This document shows positions 38,165 to 51,400 of a DNA stretch of 64,000 nucleotides, one piece after another. The translations under genes and the position numbers were made by a program. Within the stretch, counting starts at the first letter, position 1; every line of letters begins with the position of its first letter. The stretch covers positions 11,029,725 to 11,093,724 of the forward strand of contig CM034129.1 in NCBI GenBank assembly GCA_019914995.1, in the 5' to 3' direction. This DNA is from Acanthochlamys bracteata. Taxonomy: Eukaryota > Streptophyta > Magnoliopsida > Pandanales > Velloziaceae. The notes under the pieces were generated by a model. That model saw nothing but the letters and a program-made list of their open reading frames with translations, did not search any database and was not told the origin of the DNA.

Positions 38165-39199
38165 CTTTTCGCTCCACCACCAACTCCTCCACCGTGATGT
38201 GTTTTCTTCTTCTACTCCGCCGCCACCAGTGATAGAAAGAGAAGAAAGAGAACAAGGGGAACTATAGGGCGGGGTAATAAGCGAAAGAATAACTGAATAA
38301 CCTAATCTATTATTCTCCATCCAATTACAATTTTACCTTACCTAATTAAGTATCGGGTCATTAGAAATTGTTTAAGAAAAAGGGACCGGTAAAAAGATTT
38401 ATAATTAAAACTTACATTAGCTTAACAAAAAATTAAAATACGTATAATATTATAATTTGTTATTTATTTATCTTTTAAATTTTAATATTCTAAAATATTA
38501 AAAAAATAAAGAATTAACAAGTCATCATAAATTTTGCTATATAAGTTCTCAGAATCGATATCTGATAGGCGCGTGTAAGAAATTAATGGGCTTAGAGCCT
38601 TTATGTCTTTCTTCTCTAATTGATTGTTTGGTTGTTTCTGTGAGGCATTTCGTCGAGCAGAGAAACCCAAGCAAGAAATTAATGCTCCTGCGTTCGGCCT
38701 TTAGCTCAACGAACAAGAAGAAGAAGAGCTGCAGCACCTCTGACGGTGGTGGTGAGTTGAGGTGTTTATCAGGAAAGATGCCACCGGTCACCGCTGAAGC
38801 TGAGTGGACAATGCTTGGGAGCTTTCTTGGTTCCCTGAAACCAACAACGGCAACACCAAGTATCCTTCTTTGACTCCATGGGAAACCAACAACAGCATAC
38901 ATGATAGCAATAATAACACAAGCAGCAGAGCAGTAGTAGCGGTGGTGACGTGGACCTCGAAACGAAGGCCTTCATTGCTGGCATGGACGACCGGTGGGAT
39001 GAGCGCCGTGCCACCTCTGCAGGAAACTGGGTTATGTTGTAATCTTGCATGTGTTTACGTTGATTCTGCAGGGATGGTTATCTGGGGCATTCCGTCGAAT
39101 TCTGCAGTAGATAAGGTATGTTGTTACTTGGACTGTTCTAGTGGGCGCTACGCTAGAGCTGGGAAGAATAGTGAAGGTATCGGCACTTCCAATGTGATC
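38165..39199. other. RPS9 promoter and unexplained DNA 5' of the PPR pseudogene
   Basis: The first 150-400 bp should be the RPS9 promoter and leader (minus strand). Between 38580 and 39100 both strands hold open frames of 60-190 codons with repeats of small residues, but I recognise no protein. The stretch may be degraded N-terminal sequence of the PPR copy that follows. Confidence 0.35.
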
Positions 39200-40240
39200 C
39201 GGTTAACGTTAAAATGCAGTAGCCTGAGTGCTTCTACGACTGTTAACGTTTATTCCGCGTGGCTAGATTCTAGTATTGTGCTTGCGGCTATCCATGGATA
39301 TTGTATCAAAACTGGTTTTTGGTTATCAGAGTTGAACGTGGGCTGCGGCACTCACGGCAATGTATGCTAAATTGGCAGAATGGAAGAAGCTCGAGGGTTG
39401 TTTCTTATAATTGCATAATTGATGGTATACGAAAACAGGACAAGTACAAGAATCATTGTTACTGTTGAATCAGATGAAAAACGAAGGAGTGAGACCAAAT
39501 GGATCGACATATATCAGTTTGCTGTCAGCTTGTGCTTCTTATGGAGCACCAGAAGTTGGCTGCTGGATTCATCACTCATCAGTTGATCAATGAGGAAAGG
39601 CTAGAGTTAAACGCCGCCCTCAGACTGCTCTCATTGAAATGTACTCAAAATGTGGTTGCCTTGATGAAACTTGTGCTGTGTTCGCTGAAATGCCTCGAAG
39701 GGATGTGAAAACGTGGACATCTGTCATCATGGCTTTTGGCATCAGTGGACGGTCAAGTGCTGCTGTCGATCTCTTCTACCTATGGTCTTATAGGGTTTAC
39801 AACCAAACGATGTCATGTTCCTGCTTGTTTTAGACGCCTGCAGCCATTCCAGAATGGTATCAGAAGGTAAGAAATTGTTCAAAAGAATGGTTCTCAACAT
39901 GACTCCAAACAATGAGCATTACGGAGGTTTCGTCAATCTGTTGGCAAGAGCTGGAATGTTAGAGGAAGCACGAGAGATGATTGAGAGCTTGCCATACGGA
40001 GGGAGACACAAGTGCATGGGGAGCTTTACTAGCGGTGTGCACGTCCTGAGTGATTTGAGGATAGCAGAAACTGCTATGGAGAAGTTGCTGTCATTGAATG
40101 CAGGCCATTCCGCCGATGTGATCCTTCTGTTGGGCGCTTCTGCAGTGGCAGGGAGGTGGATGGAAGTCGCAAAAATGAGGGAGTTGGGAGAGCAGAAGAT
40201 AGTAGTATGCAAAATACATCAACCCAAACAAAGTTGAGAT
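39200..40240 (+). pseudogene. Pentatricopeptide repeat (PPR) protein pseudogene
   Basis: Fragments of a plant-type (PLS/E-like) PPR protein appear in order but in changing frames. They are HGYCIKTGFWLSELNVG (about 39290), an ALTAMYAKL segment, VVSYNCIIDG (about 39400), LLLLNQMKNEGVRPNGSTY then ISLLSACASYGAPEVG (about 39455-39570), and ALIEMYSKCGCLDETCAVF with MPRRDVKTWTSVIMAFG (about 39630-39750). These are followed by LVLDACSHSRMVSEGKKLF and NEHYGGFVNLLARAGMLEEA, then REMIESLP (about 39815-40000). Breaks occur near 39345, 39425, 39590 (TGA), 39785 and 40008. PPR proteins normally bind organellar RNA; this copy cannot make one. Confidence 0.82.
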
Positions 40241-40660
40241 CATAGTTATTCATCCATCTGCACAGGATGGAGTTCCTTTGCGTAGAGATTCTGTACACAA
40301 TTACAAGATTTTATTGAAACTATTTTTCAATTTTCTTCAACAGCAAACAACTACAAAAATAAATGCATACTTTTCCAAATAATAGGATGATACTGATTGA
40401 TAAATAGCAGATGTTCTTAGTCACACAAAAGGATGATGCCAATAATAGATAAATAGATAGCAGATTCTGTTTACTCACACAGATAATTTACAGAAGATCT
40501 CTGAAAACAACACACCCTATACGTAATGCAACCAACCTACCTTACAGACTATATATCAGATAGATAGATACATCAGCAATCTTGATGAACGACAACATCC
40601 TTGAACAACTTTGGACTAATTCTAAAGACCAATTTTACCATCTTGTCTGTCTTTCCTGTT
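40241..40660. other. Region between PPR pseudogene and HVA22 stop; no gene
   Basis: About 420 bp, AT-rich, with imperfect repeats of ATAAATAG. It probably contains the HVA22 3' UTR (minus strand). Confidence 0.5.
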
Positions 40661-42867
40661 TCAGTAGTACCTATTGTGATGGTCGTCATCGTAGATCATG
40701 AAATTGTTGGTCGTCCATGAACTTGATTGTTCCTGTGGCTCTGTCTCATCCTCAAATGTCAGTCTGCGACTGCCCCTCCACTTTGATTCTTTTCCCGACT
40801 CCTCTCTGAATGAAACATGCCGCCCATCCTTTTTTGATTTAGAGCCTTTTGAAGCCTTGCAGAGCAGGAAACTAGAATTAGTTTTAAGGAAGAAAGCCAA
40901 CATTGAAGTTCTGGAATACCTTTTTTCCCCCCTCTTTGGTGTGTGCTTTCTTACCTTGTTTAAGAGTTTCTCGAACGCTTCTGTCCCATTCTCATCGATG
41001 AACTTCTCCATAGCTACTAGAACATCGTCTGGTTTACTGAAAAAGTCCTTCTTCCTAGGGACATACCAGATGTTCACCGTCTGCTGGTTCACATGCACAA
41101 ATACCGGTCTAACATAATGTTGGTAAACATAAGCAGCACCACTGAAATAAGGCAAGACGAGCCAGCAGACGAAGATCAGCTTCACATATGGCCATATTGG
41201 AAGCCTGAAAGAGATAAAAAATTATCAGTTAACAAGATTTAATCCTGAAGAGGAGCCTATATATAAACTCTAGGCAAAAATGGGATACAGTTACCACTCA
41301 ATTACTCTGGCAAAGGTAAGCTCAAAGAGTGTGATCATGGAATACAGCACCCAATAAGTGAGCCATTGCTGATCATCAACAGGAGACTTTGTCTCTATCG
41401 CCTTAACTGACGCATACCTGTCAAATTTCCACTAACATAAGTTGATCGATTTGTATATCATTTTCATTACCAAATGGATATCAAAGAGTACTTACAGAGG
41501 GTAGACAAGTGTGACCAACGGCCTGCAGACCAAGAATGAGAGAACAATATCAAGAATGGAAAAAACTAAAAAAAGAAAAGAAATTCGATACAAAAGAGCG
41601 ACAAAGGCATGCCTCCACTGCCCACCAACACTTACATGTTAAAGAATGCTACCAATGCAAAACAATAACATCCAAGTAAAAACCATTCTTGCAGAGCATG
41701 ATAACATGGATGCTATGTAGCTGTGGATAACAAAAGCTTTCACAAAAGCTTCTAAATTCAAATTAAAAACTTGTCCCAATCCATAAGACTGAAGTTCTAT
41801 GCTGGCTGCCAACCTACAGCTAGGGATACACTTTGGTCTATCAAATAGATAATCAAGAAGTCATAGTAGTTCTGTTCAAACTATAAATTCGCTAATTTGA
41901 CATCCGATACCCTTAAACGCTACGAAGATAAGAGGTGCATATATGTATAATATCTCCTCCAAAACAGCTTTAAGAAGTTTATGGGCGTTTAGAATAATCA
42001 AACATCCCTCCAACATTTCAAAATTCAACATCAATTTATACTGCACCAAACAAGACATTAAACCCTCAGCTATTTGGAAACATTAAAATGACACTTTGCT
42101 ATTTGACATTTCCTACAAAAAGGGATCTTTGTGTTAATCAGAAATCGCAGTAAAAGGCTTGCAATGTCAGTTACTTACACAAATTGAGCATCAAACAATA
42201 ACTAGGACAATAAACGAAAAGGAATAGCTAAGCTTCTTCATGATCGATTACTGCTTCAGCCAGTGCATAAAACCAATACGGAGTTCGATAATCTTAAATG
42301 GCAAAGCACCATATGTCTAATTATCAGCTTAGTTAAAGCAATTCATAACAAACAAACACCGGGAGATTAAGGTGGATACGACAAGGACAAATCACTGAGG
42401 AAACATGCTAGAAACTTCCTCTCAAAACACTCAAGAATTTAGATGGACTTCATAACTTCAGTAATAGTCCTCTAACAAGTAGAAAAAAATGAAACTTTGA
42501 CATCTCACTGCCCGAATCCTTAACAACTGACACCCATAATCCAAGGAAGTCGAAAATCACACACAAGACACGTGCTTCTCTCCTCTGGTTAGAGAAAAGT
42601 TACTGTTCTTTATCAGACAAAGAAAGAGCTTTAGCATGATATCAGTATGCAAAAATTCGAACAGGATCCATGAAAAAATCTCCGCTCAGTTGCAATGACA
42701 TATACAATCTTTGAGCAAAACAAGGCTAAAGAAACTAAATCTAACAAGAAAGCATCAAAGTAAAAATAGAAATATAAAACAGCTTTGAGGGGTTGGTGAA
42801 AGAAAGCTTACCCAGCAAGAACATCAAAGTTCTTGAGAACCACTTTGAGAAAGGACCCAGATCCCAT
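40661..42867 (-). CDS. HVA22-like protein (TB2/DP1/HVA22 family), HVA22a type
   Basis: A small reticulon-like ER membrane-shaping protein of the Yop1/REEP family; plant members are often ABA- or stress-linked. Five minus-strand exons are 42867-42812, 41522-41496, 41417-41295, 41204-40955 and 40855-40661, giving 216 aa. Blocks seen are MGSGSFLKVVLKNFDVLAGP, VTLVYPLYASVKAIETKSP, DDQQWLTYWVLYSMITLFEL and IEWLPIWPYVKLIFVCWLVL, then YFSGAAYVYQHYVRP and INIWYVPRKKD equivalents. Hydrophobic hairpins lie at about residues 18-40 and 55-105. The C-terminal 80 residues are charged and Ser-rich. The 99-nt last intron (40954-40856) is in phase and has no stop, so an unspliced form would encode a 33-residue insertion. 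Intron 1 is 1.29 kb. Confidence 0.93.
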
Positions 42868-43984
42868 TGCTTTCCCTTTTCTCTTCCAATTTCGCAGAAG
42901 ATTGTGTTGATGTTGATGAAAGAAATTTCTCTCTTCGTCTCTTTCCTGTTTCAATTTAGGGCTTCACTGCAATCAGAGTAGAGAGAGAAGGAAAGAGTGA
43001 AAAAGGTGTCAACTTTGTTATTATGAATGGATGAATGAATAATAAACAGATTGAGAATTTTGATTTGTAACTGGATTGACGGAAAAATCTAGTCTATTTC
43101 CAGGTATTAATATCAGTAACTTAAAACTTGCCATTTGTTTGTGGCTATAACATTCTTGTTCATTAATGGTTGGTTAATGCTTATTAAGTTTTTCTTACAA
43201 ATTTTTAGTACGGCTTGGCAAAAGATTAAAAAAAAAAAAAAGGAAAAGCAAAGAACTTTTTGTTTGGAGTTAGATGGAGGTTGGGTGTACCAACAACTAC
43301 ACACTTCTATAGTTTCTCAAAACTATTTGAACTATTATGATAAATTATTATAGCTAATTGTTTTATTATCTCATTTTCTTATATACATAAACAAAACAAA
43401 ACAAAACAATGACTTCTTAATAAAATTATAATTCAGTGAAATTAATGAATATAAATTTATTAAAAATTGGATAGTAATCTAGACATCATGATTAAACATA
43501 AGATGTTTAATTCGTTATTAGTTTTATCATCAGATTTCTTGTACTAAAAAACTTTTAACAAATTTGAAGGCAATTAATTTATCAGATTATTATTTTAAAA
43601 CAAATGTTAAATAAATGAAAAATAATAGTAATTATAAGATATTATAATATTTCAATTTTTTTTTTATTGTGAATATGAAAATATTGTACAGTACCAGCGA
43701 GACACACTTCTCCATTGTAAACTTATTTGTTGTTTCACTTTCACTACCCATAAATTAGAAAATAATTTATAAAAAAAAAACAAACAGAAAGGAAATTTTC
43801 ATCATCATTTTCTTCCTTCCTTCCTTACATTCCTTTCTTCCTCTTCTTCGATTCGATTTCAATCATCAGCGGAATCGTAATAAATCATCAATCGATCAAT
43901 TACCGTCTCAAGGTTTTAATTTGGATTCAATTTCAAGATTAGAGATTAGATTGTTCTCGTCGTTATTAGGGTTCCGGCGAAGAA
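42868..43984. promoter_or_regulatory. Divergent upstream region of HVA22 (minus) and CUL3 (plus)
   Basis: The two starts lie 1.1 kb apart and point away from each other. The HVA22 leader occupies roughly 42868-43000. The CUL3 leader, with a CTTCCTTCC-type pyrimidine tract, occupies about 43800-43984. The middle is AT-rich with no coding sequence. Confidence 0.5.
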
Positions 43985-46900
43985 ATGAACAGCGGCGGTG
44001 GCGGTCTTGGTGGTGGTGGAGCGAAAAAGAGGAATTTCAAGATCGAAGCTTTCAAGCACAGGGTTGAACTCGACCCCAAATACGCAGAGAAGACTTGGAA
44101 GGTTCTCGAACATGCCATACACGAGATCTATAACCACAACGCTTCTGGTCTCTCCTTCGAAGAACTCTACAGGTTCGCTTCCTTAATTTGTTTGTTTGTT
44201 CGTCTAATTGTTTTCGTCGGTATTGCTGCTGGAATGATTGTTTGGAGTGGATTTTAGCTCTCATTAGTGGATAAATGTGTCTGTGCTGGTGGGCTTGTGT
44301 TAATTTCTAATAGTAGTAGCATTTTGTATATAATGTTTAAATATTATTTTGGGTTTGATGATTATATGATGAATTTGGAAGCTTTGGTAGTTTTGGAATA
44401 GCTGGTGAAGACATGCACACCAAGTGTTCAATTGTTTTCCCGAGTGGATACACCCTTGTTGAAAGGAAGTGTTTGTGTTAGTAATGTTTTTTGGGAATGG
44501 GCTTGATGAATTTCAATCATAATTTATTAAGTGTCCAGATGTGGATGAATTGTGATTTTTCTAAGTGTCTGCGATGATTGGTTATTGCTGAAATTTGAGG
44601 ATTCGGATCTTTATCTGAGAGTTTGATATATGAGATGGATCAGTTAGAGAAACTCATACTGCCATTTAAAGATATTTGTTGTTTCTTAGTCTTTTTCACC
44701 TTTTCACTACATAATATTTTTTGCAACTGTTTATTTATAGATAATAAAGCCTAACATTGAATGTTGCAATGAATCTGATGACTCTCTTTTAGTGCTGAAT
44801 GTACTGAATAAGCCAATTGGAGATTGCTTGATAAACATGAATGTTTGATGCCACAGTTATAATTGTTGGAACCCAGTTGGTAGGATCTGATTTCTCATAT
44901 ACATTTGATATGTGATTCACACCCCGTGAGGGCACGGAAGCGAGCACTGATAAGTCCTCTTCATATACTAGTACCTGTACTGTGGAGAAGCATAACTCTC
45001 ATATATTCTTCTCGGGTTCCTGCCCAATATATTTGATGTGGTTATTCCTTAGAGTTTGGGCTTGATGGCATCTCATTCAAAATGCTGAAAGCTGCTGTGA
45101 TCTCAAGTTGATTCCTGGACTGGATTGCTGTGGCATTGATCTTGTATATTGATCATGTATTTGACATGAACAACGCATTTATTGTAATGCTTTTCTTCTT
45201 TGTATATAAGCCATAAACATGAAAACATCTTCTCATGCTGATTCAGGCTTGTGGCTCATTGTTTTTGGTACCTTAAAGTATTATGGTTGTTTTTACAATT
45301 TGATAGGAATACCACATCAAATCCTGGTTGTAGTTGAAGCATTGAACATTTTACTGATAATGTTCTTCTGAGATGCTTCTTTTCCTAGAAAAATACACTC
45401 TGTTGTCCCTTTCCTAATAACTACTTTTTATGCACCTTAGCATAACGCTTGAGTGCTGCAATGTTCCTTGAAATCATTTTTGAGGTGATGGTGGAAATGC
45501 CTCAAGGAAATCCTGGGTATTACGAACATGAATCCCTTGTTTGAGCTTATGTAATATTCAAATGTGTGATTCCATGTGGGTTCCATAAAGGAGTTGCACT
45601 GGCTGTCCTGTACAGATGAGTTGGATGATTATGTGTTCATGTTATATGCTTGCAAATTGTTTGATGATTTGTGAATTTGAAGGTTGCTTTCTGTATTCTG
45701 CCATTTGCAGTCATCTCCTCCCCATGAAGTTGATTTAGTATGCATCTTCTGTCTGAACTGATTTGTTCTCATGTTTCATGTGATGTGGTCGTTGTTTCTA
45801 CTCTATTTTCACAAAGATGTGAATCTGCTCTATCTGATTTCTCTATGTCAGAAAGATTTCTATCTGCTTTCCAGGAATGCATACAACATGGTATTGCATA
45901 AATATGGAGAGAAGCTTTACTCTGGGCTTGTGGCAACCATGACAGGACACCTTCTAGAAATTTGCAAAAGCATAGAAGCAGCTCAAGGTAGCTTGTTTCT
46001 TGAGGAACTGAACAGGAAATGGAACGATCATAACAAGGCGTTGCAGATGATACGAGACATATTGATGTACATGGATAGGACGTTTGTCCCTAGTTCTCAT
46101 AAGACGCCAGTCCATGAGCTCGGTTTGAATCTATGGAGGGACAATATCATCCACTCGCCGAAGATCCAGAATAGGCTCCTGAACACACTTCTTGAACTTA
46201 TACATAGAGAACGAACAGGTGAAGTTATAAACAGAGGTTTAATGAGGAATATAACAAAAATGCTTATGGATTTAGGCTTTTCTGTCTATCAAGAAGATTT
46301 TGAGAAGCACTTCTTGGAGGTGTCAGCTAGCTATTATAGTGGTGAGTCCCAGCAGTTCATTGAAAGCTGTTGTTGTGGTGTGTACCTCAAGAAAGCTGAA
46401 ACAAGACTTAATGAGGAAATGGAAAGAGTCTCTCAGTACCTAGATGCCAAAACTGAACCAAAGATAACGTATGTTGTGGAGAAGGAAATGATTGAGAACC
46501 ACATGCAGAGACTGGTCCACATGGAGAATTCTGGCCTCGTGAACATGCTTGTGGAAGACAAGTATGAAGATCTACGCAGGATGTACAACTTATTCCGTCG
46601 GGTTCCAGAAGGCCTTTCAACAGTAAGAGATGTGATGACTTCTCATCTTCGAGACACTGGAAAGCAATTAGTAACTGATCCTGAGAGATTGAAGGATCCT
46701 GTAGATTTTGTCCAACGTCTTTTGGATCAGAAGGACAAGTATGATAAGATTATTGGTATTGCATTTAGCAATGACAAGACTTTCCAGAATGCTTTGAACT
46801 CTTCGTTTGAGTACTTCATCAATTTGAACAATCGGTCACCTGAATTTATTTCCTTGTATGTCGATGATAAACTCCGTAAGGGGCTGAAAGGGGTCAGTGA

Positions 46901-47915
46901 AGAAGATGTTGAAGTTGTGTTGGACAAAGTGATGATGCTATTTCGCTACTTGCACGAGAAGGATGTTTTTGAGAAGTATTACAAGCAGCACCTGGCTAAA
47001 CGGCTTCTATCTGGAAAAACAGTCTCTGATGATGCTGAGAGAAGCCTCATTGTTAAGCTCAAGACAGAATGTGGATATCAGTTCACTTCTAAACTGGAAG
47101 GTATGTTTACTGACATGAAGACATCCCAGGATACTATGCATGGTTTCTATACAAGTCAATCATCAGAGATTGGAGATGGCCCTACCCTAGCTGTCCAAGT
47201 ACTCACCACGGGGTCTTGGCCAACTCAGCCCAGTGCCACATGTAACCTCCCCGCTGAAATTCTTGGTGTATGCGAGAGGTTCCGGGCATACTATCTTGGG
47301 ACTCACACTGGCAGGAGATTGACGTGGCAAACAAGTATGGGCACAGCAGATCTGAAGGCAACTTTTGGAAAGGGTCAGAAGCATGAGCTGAACGTCTCTA
47401 CGTACCAGATGTGCATTCTTATGCTGTTCAATTCATCAGAGAGACTGAACTACAAAGACATTGAGCAAGCTACCGAAATTCCAGCTGCAGATCTAAAACG
47501 TTGTCTGCAGTCTCTTGCCCTTGTTAGGGGTAAGAATGTCCTCACCAAAGATCCGATGAGCAAGGATATTGCAGAGGATGATTCGTTTTATGTAAATGAC
47601 AAGTTCTCAAGCAAGTTCTTTAAAGTGAAGATAGGAACAGTGGTGGCACAGAAGGAATCAGAGCCGGAGAAGCAGGAAACTAGGCAGAGAGTAGAGGAAG
47701 ACAGGAAACCTCAGATCGAAGCAGCCATAGTGAGGATTATGAAATCACGCCGGGTATTGGATCATAACAACATTGTCACTGAGGTAACGAAGCAGTTGCA
47801 GTCGCGTTTCCTACCCAACCCTGTCGTGATAAAGAAAAGGATCGAGTCTCTCATCGAGCGTGAGTTCTTGGAAAGGGATAAAGCAGATAGAAAATTGTAC
47901 CGATATCTTGCCTAA
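43985..47915 (+). CDS. CUL3: CULLIN 3, scaffold of BTB-type CRL3 ubiquitin ligases
   Basis: Cullin 3 bridges BTB substrate adaptors and the RBX1 RING protein for ubiquitin transfer. It acts in light, ethylene, ABA and immune signalling. Two exons, 43985-44172 and 45875-47915, join in frame (AG + G = Arg) to 742 aa, the family length. The N-terminus has a Gly-rich leader followed by KKRNFKIEAFKHRVELDPKY. Cullin-repeat segments carry RDILMYMDRTFVPSSHKTPV and ELGLNLWRDNIIHSPKIQ. The cullin homology region has KDVFEKYYKQHLAKRLLSGK and TECGYQFTSKLEGMFTDM. The C-terminal winged helix carries the neddylation box AAIVRIMKSRRVLDHNN (acceptor Lys in the IVRIMKSR segment) and ends KLYRYLA. Intron 1 is 1.7 kb and I recognise nothing else in it. 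No breaks are seen. Confidence 0.97.
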
Positions 47916-48473
47916 AAATGTGGTAGTCACAGTTGACCAATAGTGCTGAGTTAGAACCATGTAAATTTCAAAAGTGCTCGATCATGATGCTGTTCTCGTG
48001 TTTCTTTTACTTTTCACTTTTGTCTTTTTATTATTATTTGTTCGCTTGTTGTTTTCATGTAAACGCTATGTAGCTCTTCTTCTCTTCTGTCTGAAGGAAG
48101 CACGAAATGCATGATAGTTCATAGGAGCTATTATCGAGTTGTAGGCAGGCTGCAATTTGTTGAGCTCTAAGTGAGTGGGCTCTCCTTTCCTTTCTGGGAA
48201 GAAGTTTTCTGTTTTCTGCGTAGTTGTACTGCTATATGTATCTGTTATCTGCGTTAGTTTCAGAACATAGAGGGAAGGTAAAGTGATCGTCTTCCAGGCG
48301 TGTTCATTCTCTTACTTTTTGGTACTTAAGACCAGACCCTTTTGTGATTGGTCTTCCTTTGAAGGGCTTTTATGAAAATTGTCTCAACTCCGCAATAATA
48401 TCAATTTTAAGCAAATTCTTTCGTTGTTGTGGAACAAACCCTCGAAAAATCTCTCTGGTCCGCAGCGTTGGCC
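47916..48473. other. CUL3 3' flank and HGH1-like promoter
   Basis: 558 bp between the two head-to-tail genes. T-rich stretches near 48010 suit a CUL3 3' end. The HGH1-like leader probably begins near 48400. No other gene is visible. Confidence 0.5.
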
Positions 48474-51400
48474 ATGGCGACGGAGCTCGACGAGCTCATC
48501 GAGTTCCTATCGTCTCCTTCTCCTCAAGTAACTCTCTATCCATTCAAAATCCAATCTTTTTCTCCGTTCGCGCTAAAGATTTAATTTTTTCTTTCTTTTT
48601 TTTTCAGTCTGGGTTCTAATTGACTTTTCGATCTGTGTTTCGGTCTGCGTTGTCCTGCGTAAGACAGAGATCGTTACGATTTCTTTGCTATTAGCTGAAA
48701 AATCCAATATTTTTCTCTACTTGCAGCTAAAGATTCGTTTTTTCAATCTGGTTTCTCTTGGATTTTTATAGGTTTCACCTGCTCTAATTTTGTTTTCGTT
48801 CTGTTGCTCCTTTGTTATGTGATTGCTTTCTTACTGTTGGTCCAATTCAATTTGTTTCAAAACTAGATTCTATGTCGTTTTGAGTAACCGGAGCTTGCAA
48901 TTTTGCATCTTAACTAAAAGAAAAGAATGTTTTCTTTTCTTTTGGTCCTTGTTTTTCTTAGCTCAAATTTATACATGTGGTGACCTTACTATCTGTTGTT
49001 GAGAGGCGATTTGGAATGTCAGGATAATGTTGCTGTCTGTTCAATGATCACTAATGCTTGTTTTGGATTGTCTTCGTTGCAATGTCTTTCTTTGATATGT
49101 TTATTTCTTTTCTTAATTCTTCTAGTTTCATACCTGCAGTTTATGTACTTAAGTTCATGTGATTTGTTTTGTTTTCCTGAAGGAAGTAGTATTTACTTTA
49201 GTCACGTTTTGATCCTCTTAATTAAGGTGAAAAAGGCAGCAGTGGAGATTGTACAGGGCCTAACCGGCACTGAAGATGGCTGCACAGCACTTGCTACCCG
49301 TGCCGATTCAGCATTGCCTTCACTTGTTGCCCTTCTTCGTGACACAAACCCTGATGTTGCTGTCCTTGCTACAGAGGCCCTCATTAACCTGTCGCAAAAT
49401 AACAGTCTTACTGAGAAGCTTGTCTCGATTGGGGCGGTTGCCACTGCCATGGATGTCCTATACAAACAGACCGAACTGAAGATTATGAGGCTTTTGGTGA
49501 TGTTGCTTGCTAATCTTACCCAGGTGGAATCTGGTGTAGCTTCTTTTCTCCAGGTATTTGTTTCAGTTGCGTATTCCTGATATAGTTGGAGTATTTGGTA
49601 TTTTAGTAAAACTTCATACAAGGAATCTCATTTCAGTTTGAGACTAAGTCTTAACAATTTTGAGATATGGACGAATTAATGCATAGGGTTTGTTGACTGA
49701 TTACTAGTATGAAGAATGGGATGATATAAAAAATGTTGTATTGGATAGGGACTCAAGAGACAGCTTCTCTTGTAGTCAGAAGTTCTATACCCTTGCTCGG
49801 TTGTAGATTAATTTCCTAGAACTGTTAGATTACCAGAGTTTTTATGCTAAATATTCTCTTTTTGATTTTGCTATGTATGTAGTTTGTTTTATTTGGTTAA
49901 GTTTCAGCATTTTTGGTCGGTAATGGTTGCTTCTTCTATCTTTCCCATTTCTTACTCGTTTCAGCATGCTCCACTTGTATGGTATGTGTTTCCTTTGATG
50001 TGGGGCAAACATTTCATCAATCTAAATGGTATCTTGCTCTAGAATGGTCTTTGTTATACATCAAGTATGCACTGCATCTGCCCACAAATTCATGTATATT
50101 GAGTTTTTGCAGGCTGGAGATGATAAAGTAGAAGGGTTATACATTTCTAAGCTCGTAAGATCTTTCTGCAGATCATCTTCCAGTGAAACAAAAGGTTTTT
50201 TTCTTAATACCATGTATTCTGTTGTTGTATTATTCAGACACTATTCGTTTGCCTCATGGCTTGCTACTGCAAGAGCAAACCACTGTTAAGAATGCTCTTA
50301 AGAGCAAATGACTCCAGTGTAATATAACTACCTTGATGTTTAAGTTAGATTTGATTATATGTTGCAGAGGATGCATTTGAACATGTTTCATCAATACTTA
50401 TCAATGTTTCAAAGATGGAAATGGGGAGGCGGATTTTGTTAGAACCCAAGCGAGGACTCCTAAAGCAGATTGCTCGCCAATTTGATTCAGCCAGTCCACC
50501 AAGGAAGAAGGGGGTATGAGTAAGGATTTATTTGGTGGAGAGAGGTTATGTTAGTATGTGTAATGGTTTGTTCAGACAAACAATGAATTTGGTATTATGT
50601 TATCTTTTTGTTAACAATGGAAGAGGTATATGTACAATGCTGAGTTATTCTCGTAGTTCTATAAAGTGGTCTTAATTCCTTGCTTGTAATCATGGTTGAC
50701 CAGATGAGCATCCAGTGTAGTGTACTTTGTATTATTTAATTCATTGTTAATCTAGTATTGGCTGCTGTTAAATGTTTGCAACTGTCATTGTTGATTTATT
50801 TTTCTTTTTGTTTCTGGAGATGGTCATTCCATATGAATTTGCTGCAGATATTGGGAACAATACGGAACTGTTGTTTTGAGGCTGATAACCAACTGCAAAA
50901 TTTGCTTCTAATTTCGGAGTTCCTTTGGCCAGCTTTGCTTCTTCCTGTTGCAGGAAAGAAGGTAACGTCTAATGAAGGAAGCCAGTCATAGTTTTTAAAT
51001 TTGTGTATTGCTTAGTTGAGATTCAAATACTAGTTGAGCTTCACTGCCTATGTGATCGGGAAAAAGATTTTGAAATTGGTCATCAGTCACGACAATTCCT
51101 GGGTGGCTAGATTAGCCACTCTTCCTGAGTCCAAGTGATGATTTATATGTCTACTGAAGAAGCACTAGAAGTCCACTGATGAAGCACTAGCACTCTAATC
51201 TTGGTTCCTCACTGTCTTTTATTGTTTTGCCATGTATTCTTCACTGTATTTTATCTTGGGTCTTAAGCTTGAAAAGCTCATACGTTTTGTTAAAAAACGA
51301 GCTTCTAAACTTTAAATGACTAGTATTCTCTGCTAGTAGCTTAATAGTTTCTAGTGAATCAAATGTCAACAAACTAGCAATTTGTCAATAACAGATTTTG

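Noticed and set aside
38586-39160. Overlapping open frames on both strands (95-188 codons)
   Set aside because: No recognisable domain, Ser/Thr/Asn-rich accidental translation, and no convincing splice pattern. Noted only as possible debris before the PPR pseudogene.
44173-45874. Possible nested gene in the long CUL3 intron
   Set aside because: No ORF above background and no TE ends or RNA gene seen. It is a normal large first intron.
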